Source of the DNA: Morinoia aosen
Lineage: Eukaryota; Arthropoda; Malacostraca; Amphipoda; Talitridae
Reading direction: 5' to 3'
Assembly: GCA_030386875.1 (NCBI GenBank)
Contig: CM059564.1
Coordinates: 69,769,436-69,833,435 of the forward strand
DNA length: 64,000 bases
A program made the position numbers and the translations under genes. Under the pieces are notes generated by a model. The model saw nothing but the letters and a program-made list of their open reading frames with translations, did no database searches and had not been told where the DNA came from. Shown piece after piece: positions 58,001-64,000 of the stretch (position 1 is its first letter; each line of letters opens with the position of its first letter).

Positions 58001-60271
58001 TTCTTAAGAAGCGGACACCAAACAGATATATAAATAAACACAGGAGTATTATTAGGCTAGATAATTGTGAAAGTATCGGTATCGGTAGTAGTATCGGTCA
58101 AAGTATCGGTATTTTCAAGTATCGGAGTATCGGTATCGGTATCGGCCAAAAAATGGGTATCGGTATCGGTATCGGTATCGGCCAAAAAAATGGTATCGGT
58201 ACATCACTACAGTCATAATATTCTCATATTATTCTCATAGTCATTTATTCTCATTTTATTCTCTACACTTCATTGAATTAAAAAAAAGAATAAGTAATGC
58301 AAAGGTTGAGTTTTTGGAAATTTTCTATCCAATTCAGCTAACTGTAGTCTTTAGAAGACATTCCACGCAGTAGCTTCATCCTGCAGGGAGGTACATAGAC
58401 AGTTGAGTGAGGCTAAGTGACTTCACCTCATCCCTATTACAGGAACGAAAATTTTCCCTGGAGGTCGTGAGCCCCAGAGCACTCACGCACTAAATAGCGT
58501 CACTCACTTTCGACAAATTGACTAAATGTCTTCCTTTTTTGTAGAAAATTAAATCCTAAGTGAAGTCACCCCAATGTCAGTAATAACCTTGAGGGACACT
58601 TCTCTCTTTTCAATAATTTCAAAGCATGTCAGTATCACCTAGCTCATAGTTTTCTTCACGAGAGACTATCCAATATGAGAGACCCTCTATAGAAGCATTA
58701 TAGCTTGACATATTATTTTATTATTATTAGTTTATGAACTTGATTCAGAATAAATACCAGATTAGATCTTAGTTTAAGCCTCTCTAACTCTAACAAAGGC
58801 ACTTCAAATTATTATTATTTTACAAGAAAGTTTAAGCCTCCCTTTACTACAACAAAAACGTTCAAAGAGAGAAAGGATGAAGGCACCATTTAGTATGGAG
58901 TTAAGGGAATGCAAAATCGATGCAAAGGGTCCATAGAAACAGTAAGCTGAGAAAGAAGTTGATGAAACAAGAAAAAGTTGAAGAAGAAAGTGGTAGGTGC
59001 TGAAAAACAGGACAGCAGTGAACCGAAAAAAGATGGTCCATAAAAAAACAAAAACCTATTTTATTACAACAAAAAGGAAGCCTAAGAATTAGCTCAGGCC
59101 CAGACATAATCTCCTTGGCAGCGCTAATTCCCATAGATACAACAGTTGTATCCCCCTGAGGGGTTAAGACACTCCAAAAAAGGAAAAATAAAGACACTGT
59201 TAAGGATGGTATTAAGGGAATGTAGAACCTATGTACAAGGCGTGCTCCCGCACAAGATCCCTTGCACATAAAAACAGTGAGCTAAGAAGGGAGACTTTCA
59301 AACAAGATAAGAATTGAAGAAGATTGTAAGAGATGCTGAAAAACAGGAGAGCATTGAACCAAAAAAAAAGCCCTGTACACAATAAAGAAGGTAATTTATT
59401 TCAACAAAAAGAATGCTTACCAAACTCTCAGCTCCTGGGAGTAGAAATACCAGAACCTTCAGTACAACTCTTACCAACATACTAAGTTATCAATGCATAA
59501 CTTTCCTTCAGCTCAGCCATCTACATGAATGCAGTGAGCAGATATAATACTGTCACAATATTTAACAAAATTGCCAAATTGAAATAGTTGTTCATCTCGA
59601 GTTAGCACACAAAAAAGTATTCTGAAAAAAGACTATCACACAATCATGAGAAATCTAGCAATTTATAAGATTAATTAGCAAAGCAAAATTTGCATTGTTA
59701 AGGCCTGAGTGTTGGTAAATAAATTCAAGTTCTATAGGAGTAAACCAAGCTCATACACTCATAGATTACTCCATATAATTTCTACTCACCTATGAAACTG
59801 AGAAAGAAATATAAATTACTAGTGCAACGTTTATGTTGCACTCCATAAAGACCTCAATTCCCCGTAAATCCAGAAACAAAATCTTAAAGCTTAAAACCTC
59901 AAGCAATGAGCTACTGTGTGTAGCTACATTGAAGGTCTCTAGATGATGTTTTAGATCGCAATATTTGAAAAATAAACAGCAGCACTTTTTCTTGAAGCAG
60001 ACAAAATTCTGCTAGAACCAGCAATTTTTACTTAGAAGAACATAACACAAGAACCACATTACATTGCTGAGTAGCTTTGGTTCACTTACGTGCCTCGCGA
60101 TTAACTTTTGAAGTTTTGCCTAGTTGGATATCCTTGAGTGTCTCCCACACAGTTTGCAGAATGGGAAGGCAGAAGGCGCCAGTCTTACCACTCCCCGTCT
60201 CTGCAGCCATCAGTACGTCACCCCCACCCAAGATCATGGGGATTGCTTCATTTTGTACATCAGTTGGTAGC
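42954..60271 (-). CDS. DDX1: ATP-dependent RNA helicase DDX1 (12 of about 13 coding exons)
   Basis: DEAD-box helicase with a SPRY domain inserted between motifs I and Ia, an arrangement unique to DDX1. It acts in the tRNA-splicing ligase complex, in pre-mRNA 3' processing and at R-loops and DNA breaks. Exons, high to low: 60090-60271, 55246-55445, 52873-53115, 51993-52166, 51182-51436, 48934-49056, 48153-48339, 46121-46261, 45489-45705, 44655-44826, 43857-43977, 42954-43081. They encode 713 residues; the human protein has 740. Motifs: Q region [24 protein letters not shown], Ia PSRELAEQT, Ib [56 protein letters not shown]. All junctions are GT-AG and in phase. The first exon (about 20 residues) was not found up to 64000. 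Confidence 0.95.
43380..43770 (-). repeat. Dispersed about 330-bp repeat, copy 6
   Basis: Complement orientation, hence sense with DDX1. Blocks (as + strand) gagcctccctaaccgctaaaaaaaaagcgttcc, gatgctgaaaaacaggactgcagttaacc, aaggccaacctaactctcagctcgggtcc and ctgggagtgctaattcccatagatacaatagttgtatccc. Confidence 0.75.
43857..43977 (-). CDS. DDX1: DDX1 coding exon (twelfth of thirteen, inferred)
   Basis: Encodes [20 protein letters not shown] then [17 protein letters not shown], with donor GTGAGT. The IEEHL....Q...D.KVPV.EFDGKV.YG block is DDX1-specific. An earlier AG (at about 44000) would add residues; the AG next to Tyr was chosen to match the previous exon's phase and the family. Confidence 0.92.
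43978..44654. other. DDX1 intron, no recognisable feature
   Basis: Intronic. Open frames on the - strand at 44067-44402 are Cys/Leu-rich and unassigned. Confidence 0.45.
44655..44826 (-). CDS. DDX1: DDX1 coding exon with helicase motif VI
   Basis: Completes HRIGRVGR (motif VI, arginine fingers) across the junction and continues [40 protein letters not shown] and [11 protein letters not shown]. Acceptor cctctctacag on the - strand reads ctctacag; donor GTGAGG. Confidence 0.93.
44827..45488. other. DDX1 intron, no recognisable feature
   Basis: AT-rich intronic sequence without motif. Confidence 0.45.
45489..45705 (-). CDS. DDX1: DDX1 coding exon with helicase motif V
   Basis: Encodes [40 protein letters not shown] (motif V) and [20 protein letters not shown], then YVH plus two bases. 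Acceptor ttcctcaacag, donor GTGTGT. Confidence 0.94.
45706..46120. other. DDX1 intron, no recognisable feature
   Basis: Intronic, AT-rich. Confidence 0.45.
46121..46261 (-). CDS. DDX1: DDX1 coding exon with helicase motif IV
   Basis: Encodes [40 protein letters not shown] (motif IV) and RYFNQL. Acceptor gtgttgcag, donor GTAAGT. Confidence 0.94.
46262..48152. other. DDX1 intron (1.9 kb)
   Basis: Contains one dispersed repeat (47590-47925). The - strand open frame at 46885-47184 (about 99 codons, with blocks [17 protein letters not shown] and [15 protein letters not shown]) is unassigned; it lacks splice context and family motifs. Confidence 0.45.
47590..47925 (-). repeat. Dispersed about 330-bp repeat, copy 7
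   Basis: Well preserved, complement orientation. As + strand: gtttaagcctccctaaccgctacaaaaagagcg, gaaggcaccatttagtatgg, gggcatagaaacagttcatgaaacaag, gtaggtgctgaaaaacaggac, aaggcctatctaactctcagcttgggcc and caattcccacagataaaatagttgtatcccccaagaggggtt. The last block gives the family's 5' end. Confidence 0.8.
48153..48339 (-). CDS. DDX1: DDX1 coding exon, linker between the RecA domains
   Basis: Encodes [40 protein letters not shown] and [20 protein letters not shown], then TP plus one base. The MHFPTW.DLKGED.VP.TVHHVV block is a DDX1 signature. Donor GTCAGC. Confidence 0.94.
48465..48770 (-). repeat. Dispersed about 330-bp repeat, copy 8
   Basis: As + strand: caaacctccctaactgctacaaaggcgttcc, ggcatcatttggtatagatttaaaggaatgcagaatc, gtgcatagaaacagtaagctgagac, ggtactgaaaaacaggcc and aaggcctacataaccttcagcttgg. 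Truncated at its family-5' end. Confidence 0.7.
48934..49056 (-). CDS. DDX1: DDX1 coding exon with helicase motif III
   Basis: Encodes [20 protein letters not shown] then [20 protein letters not shown] and A. SAT is motif III. Acceptor taacgcgtacag, donor GTGGGT. Confidence 0.93.
49057..51181. other. DDX1 intron (2.1 kb)
   Basis: Low-complexity, AT-rich. A diverged fragment of the dispersed repeat may lie at 49420-49690 (gtgggtgccagtccccacagcataggatacacc resembles the family's 5' end, complement orientation). Part of 50800-50870 resembles the interior of the piggyBac-like MITE at 53278-53498. Confidence 0.4.
51182..51436 (-). CDS. DDX1: DDX1 coding exon with motifs Ia, Ib and II (DEAD)
   Basis: Encodes [20 protein letters not shown] (motif Ia), [40 protein letters not shown] (motif Ib) and [13 protein letters not shown] (motif II, DEAD box). 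Donor GTACGG. Confidence 0.95.
51644..51886. mobile_element. piggyBac-like MITE, copy 2
   Basis: Shares its interior with 30910-31137 (gatccagttaatgtttgctat.ttcaaa and ttgactttaaatta.g.ttgaat). Left end at TTAACAC (51644); the right TTAA is eroded to gtgtatata. Confidence 0.5.
51993..52166 (-). CDS. DDX1: DDX1 coding exon, end of SPRY insert
   Basis: Encodes [40 protein letters not shown] and [18 protein letters not shown]. The FNFG...FKFPP block closes the SPRY domain and NAP.A.I.E leads into motif Ia. Donor GTGGGA. Confidence 0.93.
52167..52872. other. DDX1 intron
   Basis: AT-rich. A short fragment gttaatttaagcctccctgc at 52575-52595 matches the 3' end of the dispersed repeat (complement orientation). 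Confidence 0.45.
52873..53115 (-). CDS. DDX1: DDX1 coding exon, SPRY core
   Basis: Encodes [60 protein letters not shown] and [20 protein letters not shown] then K. The D.IGCYLD.D...I.FSK.G..LG.AF pattern is the SPRY signature. Donor GTTGGC. Confidence 0.95.
53278..53498. mobile_element. piggyBac-like MITE at TTAA
   Basis: 221 bp flanked by TTAA (53274-53277 and 53499-53502), with inverted ends CCCTTTCACGCCCA and TGGGCGTTAAAGGG. It starts CCC, as piggyBac termini do. No coding sequence. Confidence 0.8.
53503..55245. other. DDX1 intron (SPRY region)
   Basis: A-rich stretch at 53940-54420 with no gene. A short fragment of the dispersed repeat lies at 54765-54835 (cccatagatgcaatagttgtattcccc, complement orientation). 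Confidence 0.45.
55246..55445 (-). CDS. DDX1: DDX1 coding exon, start of SPRY insert
   Basis: Encodes [60 protein letters not shown] and GFSTAN. Donor GTGAGT. Its acceptor (AG at 55446-55447) is only 23 bases from the end of a hAT-like insertion starting at 55469. Confidence 0.94.
55469..58209. mobile_element. hAT-like foldback transposon in DDX1 intron
   Basis: Termini TAGTGATGTACCGA at 55469 and TCGGTACATCACTA ending 58209, flanked by the 8-bp duplication CAGTCATA (55461-55468 and 58210-58217). The TAGTG end fits the hAT consensus YARNG. Subterminal (tatcgg)n arrays occur at both ends (55485-55555 and 58075-58200). Long inverted similarity runs from about 55690 to 56190 and, complemented, from 57605 to 58030 (for example ggtattgaatcccgtcatttttgg against its complement at 57612). 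No hAT transposase is visible; a Merlin-like element (56632-57167) lies in the middle. Confidence 0.8.
56632..57167 (+). mobile_element. Merlin-like element with transposase fragment
   Basis: Inverted ends GGATCTTTTCGGTTTTGGGG (56632) and the complement of ggctcttttcggtgtggggc (ending 57167), with an 8-bp duplication gtatttgc/gtgtttgc (56624-56631 and 57168-57175, one mismatch). The + strand at about 56828-56960 encodes [20 protein letters not shown] then [20 protein letters not shown], the C-terminal part of an ISXO2-like transposase and a relative of the fragment at 5557-5868. It also contains ctaacctaacctaacc at about 56799-56813. The rest of the enzyme is missing. Confidence 0.75.
58218..58827. 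other. DDX1 intron, mostly unassigned
   Basis: No motif. A partial unit of the dispersed repeat (gtttaagcctctctaactctaacaaaggc) lies at about 58772-58802. Confidence 0.45.
58828..59167 (-). repeat. Dispersed about 330-bp repeat, copy 9 (full length)
   Basis: As + strand: agtttaagcctccctttactacaac, gaaggcaccatttagtatggagttaagggaatgc, catagaaacagtaagctgagaaagaag, gatgaaacaag, gtaggtgctgaaaaacaggacagcagtgaacc and ctaattcccatagatacaacagttgtatccccctgaggggttaag. Best template for the family. Confidence 0.8.
59168..59470 (-). repeat. Dispersed about 330-bp repeat, copy 10
   Basis: Directly abuts copy 9 in the same orientation: gtattaagggaatgtagaacctatg, aaaacagtgagctaagaa, gatgctgaaaaacaggagagcattgaacc and ccaaactctcagctcctgggag. 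Diverged from its neighbour, so not a recent duplication. Confidence 0.65.
59471..60089. other. DDX1 first visible intron, right part
   Basis: AT-rich, no motif. Confidence 0.45.
60090..60271 (-). CDS. DDX1: DDX1 exon with Q motif and helicase motif I
   Basis: First DDX1 exon visible. Encodes [40 protein letters not shown] (Walker A) and [20 protein letters not shown]. Acceptor ctaatttttttag; the leading G completes a codon from the unseen upstream exon. Donor GTAAGT. A start at the upstream in-frame ATG (60295-60297) would use intron sequence and is rejected. Confidence 0.94.
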
Positions 60272-61104
60272 CTAAAAAAATTAGCTGAATGAGACAATGT
60301 TCATTATATGTTATATGGAGAAAGTACAAATAAATTGATTTGAGGATGAGCTCTTATGTAAAATAATTTTATAGGTCTAAACCAAGGCTAGAAAAGGATA
60401 AAAAAAATTCAACACTGTACTGATGGATGCCAAAACCTCATTCTTATTATGCAATAAGGTTATTTCAAGGGTGGGTAACCACAGGACATCATTTACTGTT
60501 ACTTCAAGAATATTCATGTACAATCAAAATATTTACTGGTTTTGAATGAGTAGGTAACATTCATGGCAACTAACCACACCTTCCATATTATGCCTCGATC
60601 CCCCTCTACATGACCCTTTCACCTCCGTTCACAAACCCAGAGGACAATGAATATAAACTGAGAACAACAGCCTCTTCAGCCTGTGCAGGAATTTTTTTGG
60701 GGGATTTTTTGCTCAAATGATTGTAGGCTTATTCAATGACAATTGTATACAACTGCTGCCAAAATAATGTCACACAATCATTAAGAACTCAGTTTGAGAT
60801 CACAATAGTATCCTTGGCACCTCTTTGGACTGAGGGAAAATTTAATCTAGATGCTTGACACAATTCATTCAAGCCTGCTTTTAGACTGAAGGAGCTTGAG
60901 TAACATTTGTATTATAACACTTACATAATTAAAAAACATGAGTAATAATGTGCATTGTTTAAAATACAGCTATACAAGTATGTAAATGTGTGAGTATTGT
61001 ATTTGCTAGTGATGCATTATTAAAATTTAGTGGGCTACATTTCTGTATTCATAAATCAGTATTTCATAACGGTGTCATCCAGAAAACGTAACTATGCTAT
61101 CAAT
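60272..61104. other. DDX1 intron 1, no recognisable feature
   Basis: Intronic if the first exon lies beyond the window. AT-rich. No - strand stretch resembling the DDX1 N-terminus with a phase-2 donor was found. Confidence 0.4.
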
Positions 61105-61741
61105 TTGCAGTTAGGTTTTTAAATAACTCTTCCAGGTTAAAATATATATTAGGCCAAGCTTTCGAACTCACAAGTGGAGTTCGTCATCAGGGCTGAAACA
61201 TTCACAAGAGCTGGACGCATATGGCTACACACGTACGTATCTATGATACAGTTTTTTAAAGTAATTATTATTAAGCGGGCTTCTACTTGGTACTGACATC
61301 ATTCCAAGCACATACGCTGTCATTTTGGAGGTAATAATTTATTTATTATTGGGAAATAACATGGGGGGATATCTTGTCTTCTATTAATTGATGCGGAATT
61401 TTACCTAGAGTAGCACGCTTCGACGAATTTTCTTGACATTGTTTTTGACTCCGTTGCTAAAATATTAAAATTTTCGATATTCATTTAGTGACCAGTTTCT
61501 TGCTGGTGTTGGTTTTTCTTACTGTAAGTTTTTCTTACTGTAAAATAATTACTTTAAAAAACTGTATCATAGATACGTACGTGTGTAGCCATATGCGTCC
61601 AGCTCTTGTGAATGTTTCAGCCCTGATGACGAACTCCACTTGTGAGTTCGAAAGCTTGGCCTAATATATATTTTAACCTGGAAGAGTTATTTAAAAACCT
61701 AACTGCAAATATGGAACCCAGGCGTCAACTATTCACCTTGA
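61105..61741. mobile_element. Foldback element with hammerhead-like core in both arms
   Basis: Inverted arms 61103-61265 and 61555-61710 match almost perfectly over about 155 bp. The 12-bp direct repeat tatgctatcaat flanks the unit (61093-61104 and 61742-61753). The + strand of the right arm contains ctgatga (about 61623), cgaactc / gagttcg complementary blocks around a 7-base loop, then gaaa: the layout CUGAUGA, stem II, GAAA of a hammerhead ribozyme core. The left arm carries the same on the - strand. Penelope-like elements carry such motifs in their terminal repeats and often rearrange into inverted copies, so this may be a Penelope-like remnant. No coding sequence. Confidence 0.55.
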
Positions 61742-61753
61742 TATGCTATCAAT

Positions 61754-62651
61754 GTATTATAATTTGTTCTTATTGATGGATCAACAGAAAGACAACTAGA
61801 AATAAAGTCCATAGTTAGAGGCAGCATCATAGGAGGAATGCCATAATTTGGCTTAGCAGCATGGCAGTGAGGAACCTACTCAGAAATATCTGGAAGTAAG
61901 TTACGTTAGACAGCAAAAGAATAAGTCTTAGCTAACCATAGTAAGTCCTTGTTATACGGTACATAAGCGCTCCTGAAAACCTTACCACAAATCAAAATCA
62001 TCGTACACTGAACCCATTATAACATGTAATAATGGGGGATGTGTTTCAACAAATCAAAAGTCAGTCCTACAAACATGACAATAGTCATAATAGTCATATA
62101 TGTCATGTAACCCAAAATATTTTTATTTAAATTACACAACTCACATAACTGATTCAATTTCAGGACTTACTTGTGTTCAGTGTGACACATGTGTCGGAGG
62201 AAAAGACTATTGTTGCTGTTGCGCTACGGTACGGCATAAACAAAATATGAGCGGATACTGTATCTGCAAATTTTTCTTACTGTAAATAAAATCGAGGGTA
62301 GTAATTACCAGAACTGTAACAGGGAATTTACCAGATAATGAAGTCCCATATACAGAGAACCTACTATATTTGGTTGCATGGCAGGCATTTTTTTACTACA
62401 ACCTAGAATAGTTTGAGCAATGTCCCAACCAGTTCAGTTAGTTATTATGCTCCACAATAAACTTGATTACATAATACTGTTTCATATACTCAAAGCTACA
62501 GCGCATGGCCAACACCCAGAGTGGGTGTGGCAATATGTAAACCCATTGTTCTAGGATTGGTATTCCTGAGAAGCAGACTAGTAATGCTAGAGGTAATGAT
62601 ACTGAGTACTAAGACCATTAAGAAGCCATAGTGAATGGGATCACTACAGCT
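61754..62651. other. No recognisable gene
   Basis: AT-rich. The + strand frame 62100-62285 has a Cys-rich stretch (GLTCVQCDTCVGGKDYCCCC) but no family match, and its upstream part is low complexity. Confidence 0.35.
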
Positions 62652-62655
62652 TTAA

Positions 62656-64000
62656 CCCATTAATGCCAATAATTCTGCAAAGTTTATTAAAACCCAATTT
62701 CCAATTAAACGTTTTATTCGAGTGTCCTTTATGTATTTGGGAAGAAAAAAAATAAATATTGTATATGTTACCGAAATACAGACTGGCAAGTATACTTGCC
62801 ACCCAGCAATAAAATAATGATATGCAGTTAATAAGAAATTAAAGTTACAGAGAGGGATTTTCTGCCAAGATCAGTCCATGTATTGTCTTTTCTAGGTTTC
62901 TTTTCTGGTGTGAAATGTTTTCATACACTCTGGGTGTACAGGAATGCACACACTGCAAAAATAATTGGAACGGGAGTCAGATTCACGTTCTCTGTTGTAC
63001 GGATTTTTGCCTTTATAGGTCCATTGATGCCGACTGTTGTGCCGCACTGTTGTACCAGGAACTGGACCTGGTTTTGCCTTAGGTTTCCCATAATTAGTCA
63101 GAGTTTATATCACCCTTTGCCTTGAGAATCTAATACGTCCACGCCACCCATGTGTTGGTTATAAACGTGAATTGAGTGCGGGGGGTAGGTCAACTTCAAC
63201 GTGTTTCTTCCATGTCAACTCGATTCCCACCATTTCGCTTTTTTTGCAGGATCTGAACAAAGTTTGTTGGAGGCAACGCTTAGGCCTACCACTTTACAAC
63301 TGAAATGCAGATTGTAAACGCTTCATCACTAGTTCGTCGTTTTTCTTTTTCCAAGACTTTCCTGGGTCTTGGAAGGGCATCAGATAGTCGATCTTCTCAT
63401 AGAGTAGAGGTGGCTACAATTTTTTTCTGTGAAAGTTCCTCGAGTAATGCAACTGAGCCAAAAAAATTGTCAAATACAATGTGCTGGCTGGGTTTTATGT
63501 TCACTCTTTCAATCATTTCTAGCACGACATTTCCACCAAGACCAAAACCTCTATCAGAAATTTTAGTATGACTACCACAACATGGCTAAACATTTTGTAG
63601 AAACTCATCAGATGTACAGATTGCCTAAAGTTTGAACCCAAATCTCACGTGTTTCCCTCTAATATACTGCTTATCACCATGCCTTCCATAATATAGAACC
63701 ATGATTTCACCAATGCTGTAGTACTCACCACATTTCTCATGTTTATTGGAGTTGTTCAAGGGCTCAAAAAGCGGACGCACCTTGTAGAATCGATCACTAT
63801 CCATTTTCATGTTATCGTTGATGTGCAAGCATATCATTATTTGATCAAAGGTATAACGTCTCATTGAATTCATCACAAGTTTATTTTGGGTGCATGCGAC
63901 TCACTCCAGTACAGCCGTCTGTTAGGAACTTTATTGTACCCTGAGAGACTGAGAGTGGCTAGAAATAAATTCATGTTGTCTGCATTTACATTGCTACAAG
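62656..64000 (-). mobile_element. piggyBac-like transposon, decayed, runs off the window
   Basis: Begins at target TTAA (62652-62655) followed by CCCATTAATGCC, a piggyBac-type terminus. The transposase reads on the - strand from above 63884 down to about 62800, in pieces: RRYTFDQIMICLHINDN, DRFYKVRPLFEPLNN and GEIMVLYYGRHGDKQYIRGK (63640-63880), then SEILVDRGFGLGG-type and VVLEMIERV sequence (about 63510-63570), HIVFDNFFGSVALLEEL (about 63430-63485, a catalytic D in FDN) and YNQHMGGVDVLDS (63124-63167, the GGVD catalytic block). Frame changes and stops separate them, for example between 63571 and 63625, so it is dead. The far terminus is beyond 64000. Confidence 0.8.

Noticed and set aside
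61755-64000. DDX1 first coding exon in the last 2 kb
   Set aside because: Searched the - strand for a short ATG exon ending in phase 2 with a GT donor and a family-like PEI..AVE.MDW peptide; the one similar stretch (near 62870) belongs to the piggyBac relic and lacks a donor.
1-64000. CRISPR arrays, bacterial operons, prophage
   Set aside because: The window is eukaryotic: spliced genes, SINEs, LINEs, LTR elements. The direct repeats seen are tandem minisatellites or transposon ends without spacer structure.

Overview
This is a eukaryotic (arthropod-like) nuclear window: AT-rich, intron-bearing and dominated by transposable elements. It holds two conserved single-copy genes arranged tail to tail. 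MED18 (Mediator subunit 18) is on the + strand with six coding exons between 27851 and 41373. DDX1 (DEAD-box RNA helicase with a SPRY insert) is on the - strand with twelve coding exons between 42954 and 60271. Its first coding exon, about 20 residues, was not found and probably lies beyond 64000. All exon junctions of both genes keep phase, and every expected DDX1 helicase motif is present, so both look functional. Species cannot be fixed; TTAGG-type pentanucleotide tracts, tRNA-derived SINEs and piggyBac, Merlin, hAT and Ty3/gypsy elements fit an insect or another arthropod with a repeat-rich genome.

Region 1-18.5 kb is a transposon graveyard. A decayed non-LTR retrotransposon starts at 4311. 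Its ORF1 is split by a nest of terminal-inverted-repeat elements (4873-9388, flanked by GAAAATT) and again by a MITE (9429-9971, flanked by GTAGAAAC). It resumes with zinc knuckles at about 10.2 kb and an endonuclease/reverse transcriptase ORF2 to about 13.4 kb. Merlin, PIF/Harbinger, hAT, pogo-like and further LINE relics surround it.

Region 18535-24798 is a young Ty3/gypsy element: near-identical 1.1 kb LTRs, 5-bp duplication CATGG. Its pol order is protease, integrase, then RNase H, which is Copia-like, and nearly all of the reverse transcriptase is missing. It sits 3 kb upstream of MED18.

Region 27.8-41.4 kb is MED18. Intron 4 (8.9 kb) carries an inverted SINE pair and a full-length, apparently intact non-LTR retrotransposon (33515-40052, 14-bp target-site duplication, two long ORFs overlapping by ATGA).

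Region 42.9-60.3 kb is DDX1, with introns loaded with repeats. One is a 2.7 kb hAT-like foldback element that ends 23 bases from a splice acceptor and contains a Merlin relic. A dispersed repeat of about 330 bp recurs at least ten times across both genes, always in the same sense as the host gene. The window ends with a foldback element carrying a hammerhead-like core (61105-61741) and part of a decayed piggyBac element inserted at TTAA (62656 to the window end).
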